Shown here: piece by piece, positions 38,432 through 51,300 of the stretch
Numbering within the stretch: position 1 is the first letter of the stretch
Layout: every line of letters begins with the position of its first letter
Assembly: GCF_032854445.1 (NCBI RefSeq)
Contig: NC_088295.1
Location: 74,120,028-74,184,027 of the forward strand
From: Liolophura sinensis
Lineage: Eukaryota; Mollusca; Polyplacophora; Chitonida; Chitonidae
Reading direction: 5' to 3'
Length of the DNA: 64,000 nucleotides
The notes under the pieces: model-generated
What the model was told of the DNA's origin: nothing
Database searches by the model: none
What the model saw: only the letters and a program-made list of their open reading frames with translations
Position numbers and translations under genes: made by a program

Positions 38432-41400
38432 AAGTGTTGTTCTTTGTTTTGTTTTTTTTAATCTTTATTTTTTAAGCATTAATAGCACTTGCAGCAAAAA
38501 TCAATCACGACTGAATGCACCATATTTCTGAATAAAAGATTGATGATGATATAAAAATGCCGAATTGCACAAGTACATGAGATATACACGTCATGACTAT
38601 TGTGATTTCCCCGCATTTTGTTCCAGTCTTGTTGATTAAATATTTTATTTGAGATTTTCTTTTATTGTTTTTTTTATATATGATTTCCACATTAACAGAC
38701 TGAAGGCATATGTTCCTGGCCAGAATAACTCCACCCGTATATAGTTACATTTGTCTCTGACCATTAGCATTGGGGTGCGTGTAGTGCGCTAAAATACACA
38801 TTACACAAATTACTATTAACACAAAGATGGTTTACGAAACGGAAGAAAAAAGACTTATTTAATGTTGTCCTAGTTAAATAGTGAGAGGTTTCATTCAATT
38901 TTCTTAATAAGAGTCACGCATGCAGTTGCATGAATGTAGCTTGCTTGGTAAATATGTAGTAGCATGCGTTGTTGTGTGCTGTATGTATTTACATGGTCAT
39001 TCAATTCAAGGGTTTCACGGCCAACAAGCATGAAAATGAGAGAAAATTTATCGCAGATTAAGTGTAACATACCATGGAATGCTGACTCAAGGTTAACATA
39101 TACCAGGAATAGATAACAATTTGACCCATCCGACACAAGAAACAACCTGATTATTTGCTGTTAAACAATAAATGAATGACTTCAACCAGTCACACCTCAC
39201 CGCAACTTTAACCAATACAGAAAACATATATGAGATAACATATTCGTGTATTCATTAAACGTACACTTAATTCTTGTCAATTATTAAAAGAAAATAAAAG
39301 TAAAATATAACTAAATAGAAATTATCTGAGACAGAAAGATATCTAATGTATCTTGCGTTTTCAAAATGTAATTAACTACCTTAAATGTTGCTGATTTTAA
39401 TTAAAGCTCAGGGCTAATGTCTGTTGTATTTATAGGTCGCCTTGTGGTAAATTTTTTAAAGCAAACTGTGTAGCGGTATCTTAAACTGTGTGCAATTATC
39501 GATGGCCATACGTTGTGTGGTGGCATAGGTGTCTATATATAGCAGATATACTGTGGTAACTGTTATACGGTCCCCGATCTGACTCCATTGATGTTTCATT
39601 CACTCCAGGCTGATAATTTATGAAGAACATGACCTACATTGACGTTAATGTGTGCTAAGGATAATTATCATATCAAAGGAGTTGTAGGGTCTGAGATTGC
39701 TAGAAATAAAATTATCTGAGGGTAGTAAAGTGCTTGTTATAGAGTTACCCAACGACAATAAATGTCAAGTCCTGAAGTAAGGCTGTTAATTTGTTGTCTA
39801 AGGCAACTTAAAGTTTCTCTTTCACTATACTTCTCGACTTGCACTCATGTTTGCTGTTCAGTGAATACACACCCACCATCATTTCAAAACTCTCCACTTC
39901 ACAGACGTACACAGCATAAAGAGTGAAAATTCAACAAATTCAAAACTGCACATGATAAGACGCACATACTTAAATTTCTGAAAATTATGGTCGTAACATC
40001 TAGTGCAATTTACAGAGGATTGATCTTGGTGAATTTGATGGGGGACTAGCCCTGGACCATGTATAGAGAAGGGGGTGTCTTTTCTGGCGTCCAGAACTCA
40101 GCCAACCGTGACGGAGGGGAGCTCTCCCGTGCACCAATTACAGAAGGCTGTGGCGGAGTTAAATGTTAGGCGCTAGACCGAGATTCAGACTTCTAACGTT
40201 AAGTGAAGATATTTTAACTAGTTCCTCAAATATCGTTTTCACAACCTTAATCATGAATAGCTAATGGAATTGAATACTGCGTAATTTGTGAAACGAATAA
40301 TAATTCAACTGTTCAGTATTTTAAGTTATCAAGCTTTACTATTCCAACAATAATCATGTTTTCTTAAGGACAGAAATAATTTATAAACTTCGTATGACTC
40401 GTGGGGGTTTAGTCTTATTTTTCAAGCAAGCTGGTAATTCATGTGGTTTACCCTTAGTGTTAGATATTGTATTGTAGTGTAATGTGTGTTTTTCTGAAAA
40501 ATCCTTACTACATGTAAGTAGACAAAATTAACGTGTTTTCGAAACTGTTCACGGACTTCGGAAGACAGCATGAAACTACCGCTTTCAGGCAAGATTGAAT
40601 AGTTTTAATTGTGGAAAGCCAGATAACGTGATGTATCACCAGAGCATGCATATCAGTCTTCGGTTGACATCGATTGCTAACCACTGAAGCATTTGCTTAC
40701 TTTTACATAAGTCGACAAAAAGACGTTCTACTTGATGCATTTTCACCATGCATGTATGACCGCCCCATACCAGCCAGCCCGTGGGGTTGCTAGATAAGTA
40801 AAGGGGGATATAACACGCTCTTTTCATTGTTGCTGACGGTGTAGTCGTTACGTGGAAGTGTACTTGGCCCTGGTTGCGGAGTGTTGCGTGAATCCGTTTA
40901 GTTGATACAAGGGAGGTGTGATAAGCCCTTGAGTTCGCCATGCATTGTTTAGGAGAATATAAGCCTTGGGTTCACCTCCCCTCTGCCATACAATACCAGT
41001 TCTCTACCGTTTTTCTGCCTATTGTAACAGCTTAGTATTCTCTGACATCAGGATAGATTGCCGTCCTGAAGTAGGTAGTGCTCTTGTTGTTAAAGTCTTA
41101 TTTTTTTTTTTGATGTACCGGCCGAATTGGGAGCACAAAGCGAGTAGAATGCGATAGTTGAGAAGGGTCTGTATGACATACCACAGCTCTCCTCTGTGAT
41201 TAGGGGTGATCAATAGGCCTATATTGCTGCTAATAGTATTAACCAAATGCCAAGATTACCCGATCAAAGTCAAGTAATTCCTTTTTAAAGTAAAAGCCTG
41301 TCTAAGAAAAAAAAAAGCAGAGACGAGTCGTGTAAAAACCCCACGAAGATCGATATTAGAACGAGTTCGATTTTAAACACATACTGCACCCAGACATACA

Positions 41401-42960
41401 TTTATGTATTCAGATTTTTTTTTTCGGATACTTTTTTTTTCGATCGGCACCTTTTTCTTTTATCACATTCTGGTGTATTGCCTGAACGGAATCACAGACT
41501 GGAAACTTCTTTCTTTGTGACTTTCAGTGCTTATCATTTGATCTGGTGGTAGCCAACGATTTTTCAAGTGTATTCACTTTTTTCCTGGCTGGCAAACAAA
41601 AGATGGGCCAAGGATAGCGTTGCTTTGGTAAATCAGGGTCGTGTAAATTCTTGATGGATCGTCCCTGCTCCAGTCCTCAAGATTGATCTGCGCAACTTGC
41701 CTTGCGTAACGCCTCCATTCCTGATTACCAAGTGTGCACGTGATTTTATTTCATTCTCCTTTTTTCTCTCTCTCTCCAAGGCTTTACTATCATTTGATGG
41801 AGGATTAGCAACTCCTCGTCCAAGTTTCGTCTCTTCTCTCATTTTTTCTCGCTCCACTCCCAAGAGTGACAAAAACAAGCGCCTTTAGATTGGCAGTTTT
41901 GCTGAATATCTTAAAAAGATTCCATGACGAGTAGCTCGTGAGTAGCGGCTACCCAGTGTTCTGGCGGAGGTCACGACATTAATATCAGGCTAGAGTGCCA
42001 ACAATTTATCATTTCAAAATCTGTTTAAAACTTTGTAACTTTGGGTCTGTCATATTCTGAAGGGCTTGTTTGCGAGGTAACTGTATTGTAAATCACAGGT
42101 GTTGGGGGGAAAAGAATGAAGGTCTTATGAACCAGACTATGAATTAATAAAGAACACAGGCACAAAGACCAATCGAATTTTTAAACTAGTAAACTAACAA
42201 GAAATGATGACGTTTGAATATTTGAGGTCGCGTTTTTCAATGTATATACAAGTTAAACAAAAAGTTATCGTCAGTAGCCAAAGTAAGGTAACCTAAAACT
42301 TACTCCTGAACAGCCTTATAAAGATGTCTGGAGTTAACTGGAATGAGAAATTCAAAGAGAGTAGCCCATACAATTTATTCCCCTTGAAATATAAATAAAA
42401 CGAACTTAAAATATTTAAATCAAAATCCGTTTAATTAATGAATCAAACTTGATCATGTTTTCATATGGACCGTACCTGTGTAAATCGTTGAAGTTATTAA
42501 AGCTGGTGCTATTCCATAAATTATTAAGCACGAGTGCTATCCTTGTATTATGTGTTGAATACCTATGTCTAACAAAGACTGTTATTCCGAATGCGCATCA
42601 GAATTGTGTACTAAGAGTAAATGGGAGCCACACGTGGGATATTTAATATCGGCAGGTATCTTTCTGTCAACGGCGTAAAATACGAGAAGACAATCAACTA
42701 AACCTCAACAACCTATCTCGACAAGGCATATTTATTAAAGTCTGTTCGTTATTTGAGTGTATCAGCATCGTTGAAGCATTTATGTGCCAGCTAATCGTGC
42801 TCCGTGTGCAATTGAATTGCCACTGTGCTATGATTTAATCACTTAACATAATGGCTGTTACACCGCCATACCAACAAGGATATATGTAGCTGTGCTGAAC
42901 TGGCAGGCTTCGCCGGCGGTCCTTCGCTATGATTCATGTGCCACTTACCCCGCTACCCAG
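38432..42960. other. Hox4 upstream region, nothing recognised
   Basis: Mostly AT-rich sequence with oligo-T runs (41.40-41.46 kb). Frames reach 101 codons (minus strand 40636-40941) without recognisable domains. If the distal promoter is real, this is the first intron. Confidence 0.45.
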
Positions 42961-42965
42961 CTCTC

Positions 42966-42987
42966 ATTGGCTGGCCCATACCACGTG
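42966..42987 (+). promoter_or_regulatory. Hox4 proximal promoter elements: inverted CCAAT box and CACGTG E-box
   Basis: ATTGG (reverse CCAAT) at 42966-42970 is followed 11 bp later by the palindrome CCACGTGG (42981-42988, core CACGTG 42982-42987). The pair lies about 100-120 bp upstream of the Hox4 ATG. From memory, mouse and human Hoxb4 promoters are reported to depend on NF-Y (CCAAT) and USF (CACGTG) sites, so the same pair here supports a conserved proximal promoter. The start site is likely between about 42990 and 43080. No TATA box is evident. Confidence 0.5.
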
Positions 42988-43082
42988 GGGTACTTCGTTT
43001 TCATTATGGGGAGGGACTTGAGCTACTCCGGACGGTGGTGCTAGAGTGTGGAAATTATTTACTCACAGTCCGCTCAAAATTA

Positions 43083-43613
43083 ATGATCATGAGTTCGTTT
43101 TTGATGAACGCCGCGCCGTACGCGGATCCTAAATTTCCCCCAGCAGACGAATTTTCCCATCACAGTTACATTCCTCAGCCGCAACGCGTGGAGTTTTACC
43201 GGCAAAATGCTTCACAACAGTCTTTTGGATTTCAGACAACAAACAGCCACCATCCGCACCATCAGCATACCCATAACCAGCATCCCGCCGCCGAGTACGA
43301 AGACAGCAAGTACAGGTCCGGCCAGAACTATGGCTGCCCCAGTCCTATGGCATCCCCACAGTCACAGAGTCACCCCAGCGGCGGTCATCCTCAGTCACAG
43401 GCCACCCAGCCTCCGGGGGCCACGGCACTCTCAACGGATACAGCCACTCTCCGATAAGTAGTCACAGTCACCCTCGGGATCAATCTTCAGCTGTACCCTC
43501 GGAGGGTCGTTCTCGTCAGCCTGTACATCCCACATGTGCCCAGACGAACGGCAATGGTCCCGTTATTTACCCATGGATGAGGAAAAGTCATTCTAATAGT
43601 AACAGCACTTCAG
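43083..43613 (+). CDS. Hox4: Hox4 (Deformed orthologue), exon 1, with one-base frame disruption
   Basis: This exon encodes the N-terminal part of a Hox transcription factor that patterns the anterior-posterior axis in the nucleus. The start at 43083 reads MIMSSFLMNAAP, matching the Hox4 N-terminus (MTMSSFLI in vertebrates), followed by DPKFPPADEF and SYIP blocks and a His-rich stretch. The frame is open further upstream to 42936, but that part has no Hox similarity and is taken as 5' UTR. The hexapeptide IYPWMRK (YPWM codons 43568-43579, residues 163-166) contacts Pbx/Exd. Reading from the ATG hits TAA at 43455, whereas the hexapeptide is in the next frame. One extra base near the five-G run at 43415-43419 would join them and give 295 codons overall. 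The donor is TTCAG|GTAAGTG after 43613, phase 1. The frame break is probably an assembly indel. A pseudogene is unlikely because all other features are intact. Confidence 0.93.
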
Positions 43614-46600
43614 GTAAGTGTGCTTATCGCGCATGCACATCTATACATGGCTGTAACTGTATTCATAGCTACGGTATGCCGTGAGGTTAACTCGACTCCC
43701 TTAGCTCCGATCCAATACCTCCATTCACCTTACGTATTATGCAGTTTAATATAGAATTTTTTTTCCACATTCAAAATTGCTGTTTCAAAATGAGAATAGT
43801 CTATAAACCGGATCTGTCAAAGCGAGCACAGCTCAAGTAAGCCTTCAAACGTTTGTATAAAAGAAACGGGACGTGAGCACAAACCTTAGCATGAGGTTTT
43901 TAACCAGGGGAGGGAGGTAATTAAAGCCATTCCTGCGGGACCGCTTTCCTGGCCGTGCTGTCAGTGAGCTTTTTACGTCGTGATTTCTTTCTTAAATATG
44001 AATTTTTACTCATAAACATGTTATTTCAAGAGTGTCTAATATTCCTTTAGGGACTAGGTTTATCCCGATTTATATTCTATATGTTGTTGTGCTGTATCCC
44101 GTAAATAAAATGGGAGGACGAGGCTAGCCACTGCCGGGACCAGCTGATGGCCATTCCGTTAGATTGATTACTCATAAACACAACTGCTCGTTTAATGGTG
44201 TGAAAAGAGTGCTCTTAAACCATCTCGAGCCTTAATAACAAGCCAGTTGGGAGCGAAAATTCTCAAACCTCACAAACGTCTGGGTATGAATATAGGGCTA
44301 CCTCGAGCCCTAGATAATAATAACTATTACGGAAATCAGAAGTAGAAAACGTCTGTGCATTTCGCCTTGAGCCACTCGTTCTGTCTAACTATATATATTG
44401 TGTGTTTGTATGTGCTTTTTTTTATTCTGGCTGGCTTCTATCAACATTATTGCACGCTTGTGTTGTGTATTACGCCAGAGGCATGACCGTGACATAGATC
44501 TCTGCGCTGAATGTATGGCTGTGTTGCTGGTCGGGCTGGTGGGCTCTTACCCCCTGCACACACGTAGACTTGTCGAGATCCTCATATAATACTGCATGCA
44601 TGAGATACGGCGTATGATCGGTAGTTTGCGTGTGGCCTCCTCAGCAGCGCAGAGGGAGAGAGACCCAGCCTGCCGATTCCATGGTGTGCAGACTCCTTCA
44701 TTATTGTGCTCTGTGCATAGAGAATTCTTGGTTTTGCTCCGCGATTAGTTGGCGCTGTTTTTTTTCTATGATGGGTTTTGCAGACAGGGGGGAGATCATA
44801 AATCATGTAGTGACATTTCCCCCCATGTTCCCTCAAATCCACCGAGGATTCTCCCTGTTCTGGCCAGCCTGCTATTTTTTTTTTTTTAGTCACCCTCGTT
44901 CCGTCAGTGTTTAAGTCTCGTCAAAACAGTCGTATTCGTTTTACTATCATTTTAGAATGTACCACTATCACATCTTATCACAGAGGCTTACTTCTGGGGA
45001 TTGGCAATCTCTATACAGTTTCATAATTTACGTCTACCGGTTCTGATGGGGAAAAGATTTGGACAGAGGTCGAGATCTCCGGGTGATGTCATTGGTATAA
45101 ATTGGGAGAAAGGCAATGTCGCTGTTGTGGTGACGTATAGGGTATGTAACCGTGTATAGAACATTTCACAGGCTTTTTTTATGCACTTCCCCTGGTAGCC
45201 TCCCCTAATGGAGTCAGCAAGACTTGGATCATTGGAGGTAATAAAAGGGTCAGTGACAAGCCAGTGAATGAGGCGAATCATCTGTCATAACTTTTAATAG
45301 AGCACATTTACGGGTCCACATAAAGATATATTTTAAGCGCAGTATTCTGGCGCTGTGTATGGCCTGGTTCGAAGTCATATAGAACCGTTCGTCTGGGATA
45401 CCATATTAAATAACCAAACGAAAATATGACAAAAATAACGCATAAGCACACAAAACAATCTGGGTTTATCATTTATTAATATTACGATATTGAGTCGGCA
45501 AGCTCCCTGATTTTATCGTAGGAAAGTCATACGTCAATGCTGCCGTTGGAGCAGTTATACATGGCGGGCCACGATGAGTAGCGAGATAGTGGCCGTATTC
45601 CGGAAATAAATAATGTATAACCAGTGCGTGCCCGATTGTGGAATGATATTTTTTAATAGAGAAACAGCTATCGTTGCCCACCGTGTGGTAAAAGCGATTG
45701 GCGTGATACTGTCTGTTCAAACGAGTCTTAATGAATGATCGGGTCAGAAAGAGGTCTTCATATTCCGATTTATCTGTCTTAGAGCAGGGACAACATTGGC
45801 CAGTGGTTAACTTAGCTGTGTATCTTCTTTCACATGGCGTTGTTTCTGCATTATCTACCAAAACAAATGTCGATGCCTAAGCCGGTTTTATTTTTACGAA
45901 TGAGACCATTTTCATTTTAGACAGATATTGCTTAGAAAACACAGGTCAGATTGGGCTTGGGGTTTGTAACACTCCTGTTAGTTTAGCAGTCAGTCCACAG
46001 TATTTAATTATAAATGATCGCTTTCGTGTTTTGTATGACTTTCTTTCGTTTAATGCGTCTAAGCCGATGAATGATCACAACCGATGTGGAGCTTAATGTG
46101 ATGAGTGTTCCAACTATTCGGTAAAGCGGATTAGAGCTGTAGCTACCTATCACTGCGCCGCCTACGATAAGGCAGACTCATTCACAGATCCAAGTCGATA
46201 TATATATGATAGGAAGAGATGTGTATTTGACTTTCTGTCTCCGTCACGAACTTGGCTTCCGGAAATGAAAGATACTTAGCGTAATTATGCTGGTTTTTGG
46301 CAGACAAAAGCCAGACTTCTCGACATAGCCCCAACAACTGTTGTAAAAACTAGCTGCAGGAGGATAGGTCGAGGACGGCTAGAGAATATGGTTCCAATTA
46401 CTATTCCTTTATAAAAACCATATAGGAAACATTTGCAAGCTTTTCTGGTAGACCATAGCACGGTAACTGATACTTTTGATTTTTTTTCTACCGTTCTTCC
46501 ATTATGACAGGTTCGGGCTATAAAGCGGTGTTTACACCGTGCGACTCTGTCGGTAGTAATGGCGTAAAGGAAGACCCTACTCATTCTACACAAGCCTACT

Positions 46601-47968
46601 CTCATTTCGGGTGGCATGAAGGCATGGAGTTGATATGCCGAATGTAAAGCTTAAGTCCCTGTATATATTACTGCCTGTCAACATGTATCCACATTATCCT
46701 CCCCCGACTAATTTAAGTAGTACCCAAACATTGGCCCAAGTGCTCCCAAGGGTGTTAACTTCAACGAGAGAAAGTCAGAAATAACTATACGTGTGTTTTC
46801 CTGCTATTACGCGCCAAGAGTTTCCATAACCTCAGACAAACTACACATTTAAAAGTACAGCAACGGATATTTGCTCTGAAATAAATTTTTACGGGCTAAT
46901 AACGTGTATTTTCATACCTTCAAATGTCACACCCCCCTAACGTCATACAAAGTTTAACGACCAGTTTTCCTGCTCACAAACCTTTTTTTTTTAACAAAAG
47001 AGTGCAAATCATTCTGGTGACAATTTTTTAAAGTGCTGTTTTTGTTCTGTTTGCATGATCAGTTTTCGTCTTTTTACAGATGAAAGGTCGATTATAAGTT
47101 ATACGTCAACGTGCTTTCCAGTAACCCAGTTCCCTAAACCACCTTAATTTACTATGTGTGGAAGAGTTTAGTTCTCCAATAATCAAGCTTCGAAAACTGC
47201 TCGGAGCTATACCATGGAGCTGGCTTCAATCTGCCTCCGTAGGGAACAGTCTGTGCGCACCTCTCATAAATCATGTACAATGTCAACTGCTTCGCCTTAC
47301 TATTGTGTGAATTTTAACACCACATATTCCTCTTGTTTTTCGGTATATATTGGCTTTATTTTTGATATCAGCGACGCCCGCATTGCCATTCAAATTACTG
47401 GTTAATTACTTCCTTCGTTTAATACAGCTTAAATGTAGCTGAATATATTGTTGAACTTGGAGCATATTTTCGGGGAGCAATTCCACGTCCGACTCGTATT
47501 TCAGCTCGGACATGCAATAGTGTGATCCATCAAGGGCGCCTGTGCAAATGATGCCTACATCAGGCCATCGAAACAAAAGATGAGCGTCTATAGACCTGCT
47601 GGCTGAACATCGCACAATATAATAGAAACCATCGGAAGTGTGCACACAGCGTAGACGAGTATTATTGGGCCATCGCCATCTTTATTACTTCTGGCATTGA
47701 GGCATATTAATAAAGTCTAGCCTGGTTTAGTGCTGAGAGTGTTGATGATCATAAATACAAGTTGCGCTCCAAGAGCCTTAGTTTGCTATAAAACTGCTTT
47801 TTTGCTTTTTACGATATATTATCATGTAAATATTTTCCCAAACATAACTGAACTCAAAAATCGATGAAATTAAATTAACACACACTTAAAGGTTTTTAAT
47901 ATGTTTTAGTGCCAGTAATGGTTGAGATATTTCCTCTGATCGATTTTGTTATTTTTTGTCTGTTTCAG
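43614..47968 (+). other. Hox4 intron
   Basis: A 4355-bp intron starts GTAAGTG (43614) and ends TTTGTCTGTTTCAG (AG at 47967-47968), with a pyrimidine-rich acceptor. Its position between the hexapeptide exon and the homeobox exon is standard for Hox genes. It contains a poly-T run near 44873-44888 and open frames of up to 130 codons (minus strand 45469-45861) with no recognisable domains. Intronic enhancers are common in Hox4 genes, but I see no diagnostic cluster here. Confidence 0.92.
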
Positions 47969-48324
47969 CAAACAATGGAAGTTTAATATCAGAACCAAAG
48001 AGAGTGAGAACAGCATATACACGTCACCAGGTGTTGGAGTTAGAAAAAGAATTCCATTTTAATAGGTACTTAACCAGAAAACGGCGAATTGAAATCGCAC
48101 ATTCACTCTGTTTATCTGAAAGGCAAATAAAAATATGGTTTCAAAACAGACGGATGAAGTGGAAAAAGGAACACAAACTGCCTAACACGAAAACTCGACT
48201 CAGCGAAAATTCCTCGGACGGTTACATAGGTATTCACGATGACGATCTCAGCAATTCCCCGCCCCCAGGAGCAACTCTGTCCAGGGACATCATCACAACG
48301 TCAGCAGGGCTCACCAAATTATAA
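47969..48324 (+). CDS. Hox4: Hox4 (Deformed orthologue), exon 2, homeodomain
   Basis: This exon encodes the DNA-binding half of Hox4. After the junction codon (G from exon 1 plus CA = Ala) it reads NNGSLISE, then a complete 60-residue homeodomain at 47995-48174 (residues 187-246): [12 protein letters not shown] in the N-terminal arm, [18 protein letters not shown] in helix 1 and loop, and [17 protein letters not shown] in helix 3, with Gln50 and Asn51 intact. LPNTKTRL directly after the homeodomain is the Hox4/Dfd signature and excludes Scr/Hox5 and Antp. A 49-residue tail rich in Ser, Asp and Pro ends at the TAA at 48322-48324. The linker from YPWM to the homeodomain is 20 residues, typical of this group. 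The exon is undamaged, which argues for a functional gene. Confidence 0.98.
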
Positions 48325-51300
48325 AACTCCACCTTCCGGAAGCGTCTGGATTTGATACTAAAACAATCTCCAGCCCAAATGTCTGATGATTTGACTAATC
48401 GCCTGAAGGCTTCGTAAACCAAAGTACTATGGGCAACTTTTGTTTCATGTTTTGCGAAATAGCACTCGCGATGAGAAATGCATCGTGCCCATCGAGAAAT
48501 TGTTGTTTAATACGTGGACTCCAGAAACACAGATGTGTGTGTTTTATGCGAGGAAGCTGCTGTTCGTGTCGCCCACATGTCCCGAATAGTGCCGCTTCTG
48601 TCTGCTGATGGCACGGGATATAGACTGAAGAACAACGCCCTCATCCTGAAGTCTCCAGGGGGGCGATGTTTAAACCTTGTCCCTGAGCTTGCTGTCTTGC
48701 CAGTACCTGGGACTGTAAATATTTCAATGTAAAGGACAGTGAGGTATTTATTTGCCCTATTCTCAAGGTAATAGACCAGCGACAAAACAGGCGACAAATA
48801 AGTAACACCTTTGTCGTGCTTTAGCGTGTGGATGTTATCTTCACACAAGTGTCATTTGTCAGATGTGTTTTCAGTGTTCAGCATTGTGCTGTCCTCTTGT
48901 ATGCTCGCTTATAGTTGCCAACATAGATCCGGTTTACATGTACTTGTCAGGTAAAAACAAAAACACAAATCAATTAAGGCATGTGAACCTGTAGCAAATG
49001 TGAAGTTTGTTTCTTCTAATAACAACGTGGATATATTTTCTTCTCAACAATTAAGTTAAGGAAATTCTTGTTTTACATGTCAGAGGGATATTTGTTTCAA
49101 AACCATACTTCTAACTTCTATCTTGCCGGCAGCTTCCCATATGATGTGCAAATGCCGACTCTCAAGTTTGTGCTGTGAAATATTAATTTGCCAGACAGAT
49201 CACATTTATCGGTCATATTACCCCAGGCAGGATAAAGAAGAATCTCTATGGGATGCACTAAAACAAAGAATGCTTCTTTTTGTATTAAACCCAGAAACCT
49301 AAAGACGATCTGGTTTGACTCTAACTGTCGAGCCTTCACGACAGGGAAATACTTACTCCACTTAGATGCATGTCACAGAGCTATAAAATCTCAACCGCCT
49401 TTCTGTTTTTTGTTTGACGTCTTTCCTTTCTAAACCTATTCGGTTTTTAGCAAAATGCCAACTTAGCTGTCAGATATATATATGGGATGTTTTTCTTCTC
49501 TGTATAATTTCTGGTACATCTGTACCTTATGGGCTTTACGATAAATATATGCTTAACCATCAGGAAGGAATTAGGGATAGCGTATTGCACTTTAACCATA
49601 GAACCATAAATGGTACATTGTACCTATGTAAGTAAAGCATAAGTACTTTCAGGCCTTCAGGTGTAACTCTTGGATTTGAGAGGCAAAAAGTTTTTAAATT
49701 TTCATTCCTATAATATGATAACATGACACGAATGTCAAGCAGGAAATTCACTGAAAATTTTTACAATAGTTTTAAAGAATTTGGTATCACATTATGAATC
49801 AGTTAATCCGCACGGTTGAGACGTATGTCTGTCCACCTTAGTTTACCTTCCGCAGGGACATTATGTAGGAACAGTAGCGTATACTGAAAGGTCAAAAAGT
49901 TCAAGCCTAGAATATGTAACTATGTTGTAAGATATACAAGTCGCTGACAACCAGGGGTGTCAAACATGGTGTAATTGAGATTTTAATGAAAAATTGTTAA
50001 TTTATCTATGTACAAATCAGACATGTGTCTAGAATTTTGCATTTGATTAGAGTTGACAAAGAGACGTGGATATTGTTTTTAGGTAGAACACATATGCAAT
50101 AATTAGGGTATATTTATCCCAGGTGAGAAGTGTGTAAGCCGCAGGACAGGTGTGCTGCCAACGACCCTATACGCAATACACATGCTCTACGTTACCTGGC
50201 ATTTATAATCATATCCGAAACAATGCTGACACATTTAGTCGCATTAAAAAATATGTTTTTTTTTATCTGGCATATTGTACCTGTCAGTTCGCCAGGAATT
50301 ATTTTACGGGCTAATCTGTCAGCTATGCCCTGTGAAATCGTCTTGACGTCATCTGTGACAGGCCTCTAGGCGTTAATTAACATCAGTGAAACTTAATGTT
50401 TTTCAATGCCCGTTTTAACGGTATTATATAAGTTTATGGTGGGTGACCATGTCACCTAGTTTTTACAGACGTCGGTATATCTTTGTAAACCTTTGCGCAG
50501 TTCACAAAAGCCTCTGCAGTTGTATTTTAGAACGCTCTTCATGACTACATGACTCCCCTAGCGCGTGTTATATTTGCGTTTTACATACTGATACTTTTTT
50601 CCTGTATCTGTCAAACCCAGTAAATTGTATTATATTTAATCATATCGTAATTCCTTGCCAGAAGTCATGATTCAGTATTCGGCTTTACATACACAAGGTC
50701 ACCATGTACCTACAGCATTACACATCGCCACACAACACGCAACTACATATATTTAACCTGAACACGCAGCAATCGTGTCATTATGATGTTCACTTCTAAG
50801 TTAATATATTATTTCAGTAAATCGTTTCTATATTAATGTATGATTGTGTGTTTGAAGGTTCTTCCTCGATCGCGTGTGATGAGAGATTTAGTAACTTGTG
50901 TGTTAGTGTGAGTTTGAAAGAGAATGTTTGAGGCTTATTCGAGGTTATCTGGATGGATTTAAGTGAGTCTTTCTGCCCACGTAATATCTACCATTGTCGA
51001 CTGGAGTGTTATGTAGCTTATTTGTCTCAACCAATTCGTTTGATCTCACATTTACCATATCTTGTATACAGTAGAAAAACAATCCATTGTCAAAACCATC
51101 TTGTTTTTGAAGTGTTAGTTGTATTTTATGAACTGTACCGATGGAAAAGGGTAACTATATTGAATTCAATCTTATGCACTATGACGTGCCTGGAATTTTG
51201 GAAACAACATGCCTTTTTAAATACCATAAATTTCATTTTTATATTAAGGAAAATCATCATTTCATCAACGAGTTGCCTGAAGTTGTAAAGTGTTTTTTTT

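Noticed and set aside
42936-43082. In-frame N-terminal extension of Hox4 starting at 42936
   Set aside because: The extra 49 residues have no Hox resemblance, overlap the CCAAT/E-box pair, and precede the conserved MSSFLM start.
43207-43461. 84-codon frame overlapping Hox4 exon 1
   Set aside because: It is a shifted-frame shadow of the Hox4 coding sequence; the Hox4 blocks lie in the other two frames.
45469-45861. 130-codon minus-strand frame in the Hox4 intron
   Set aside because: No recognisable domain or coding signature; a frame of this length can occur by chance in 64 kb.
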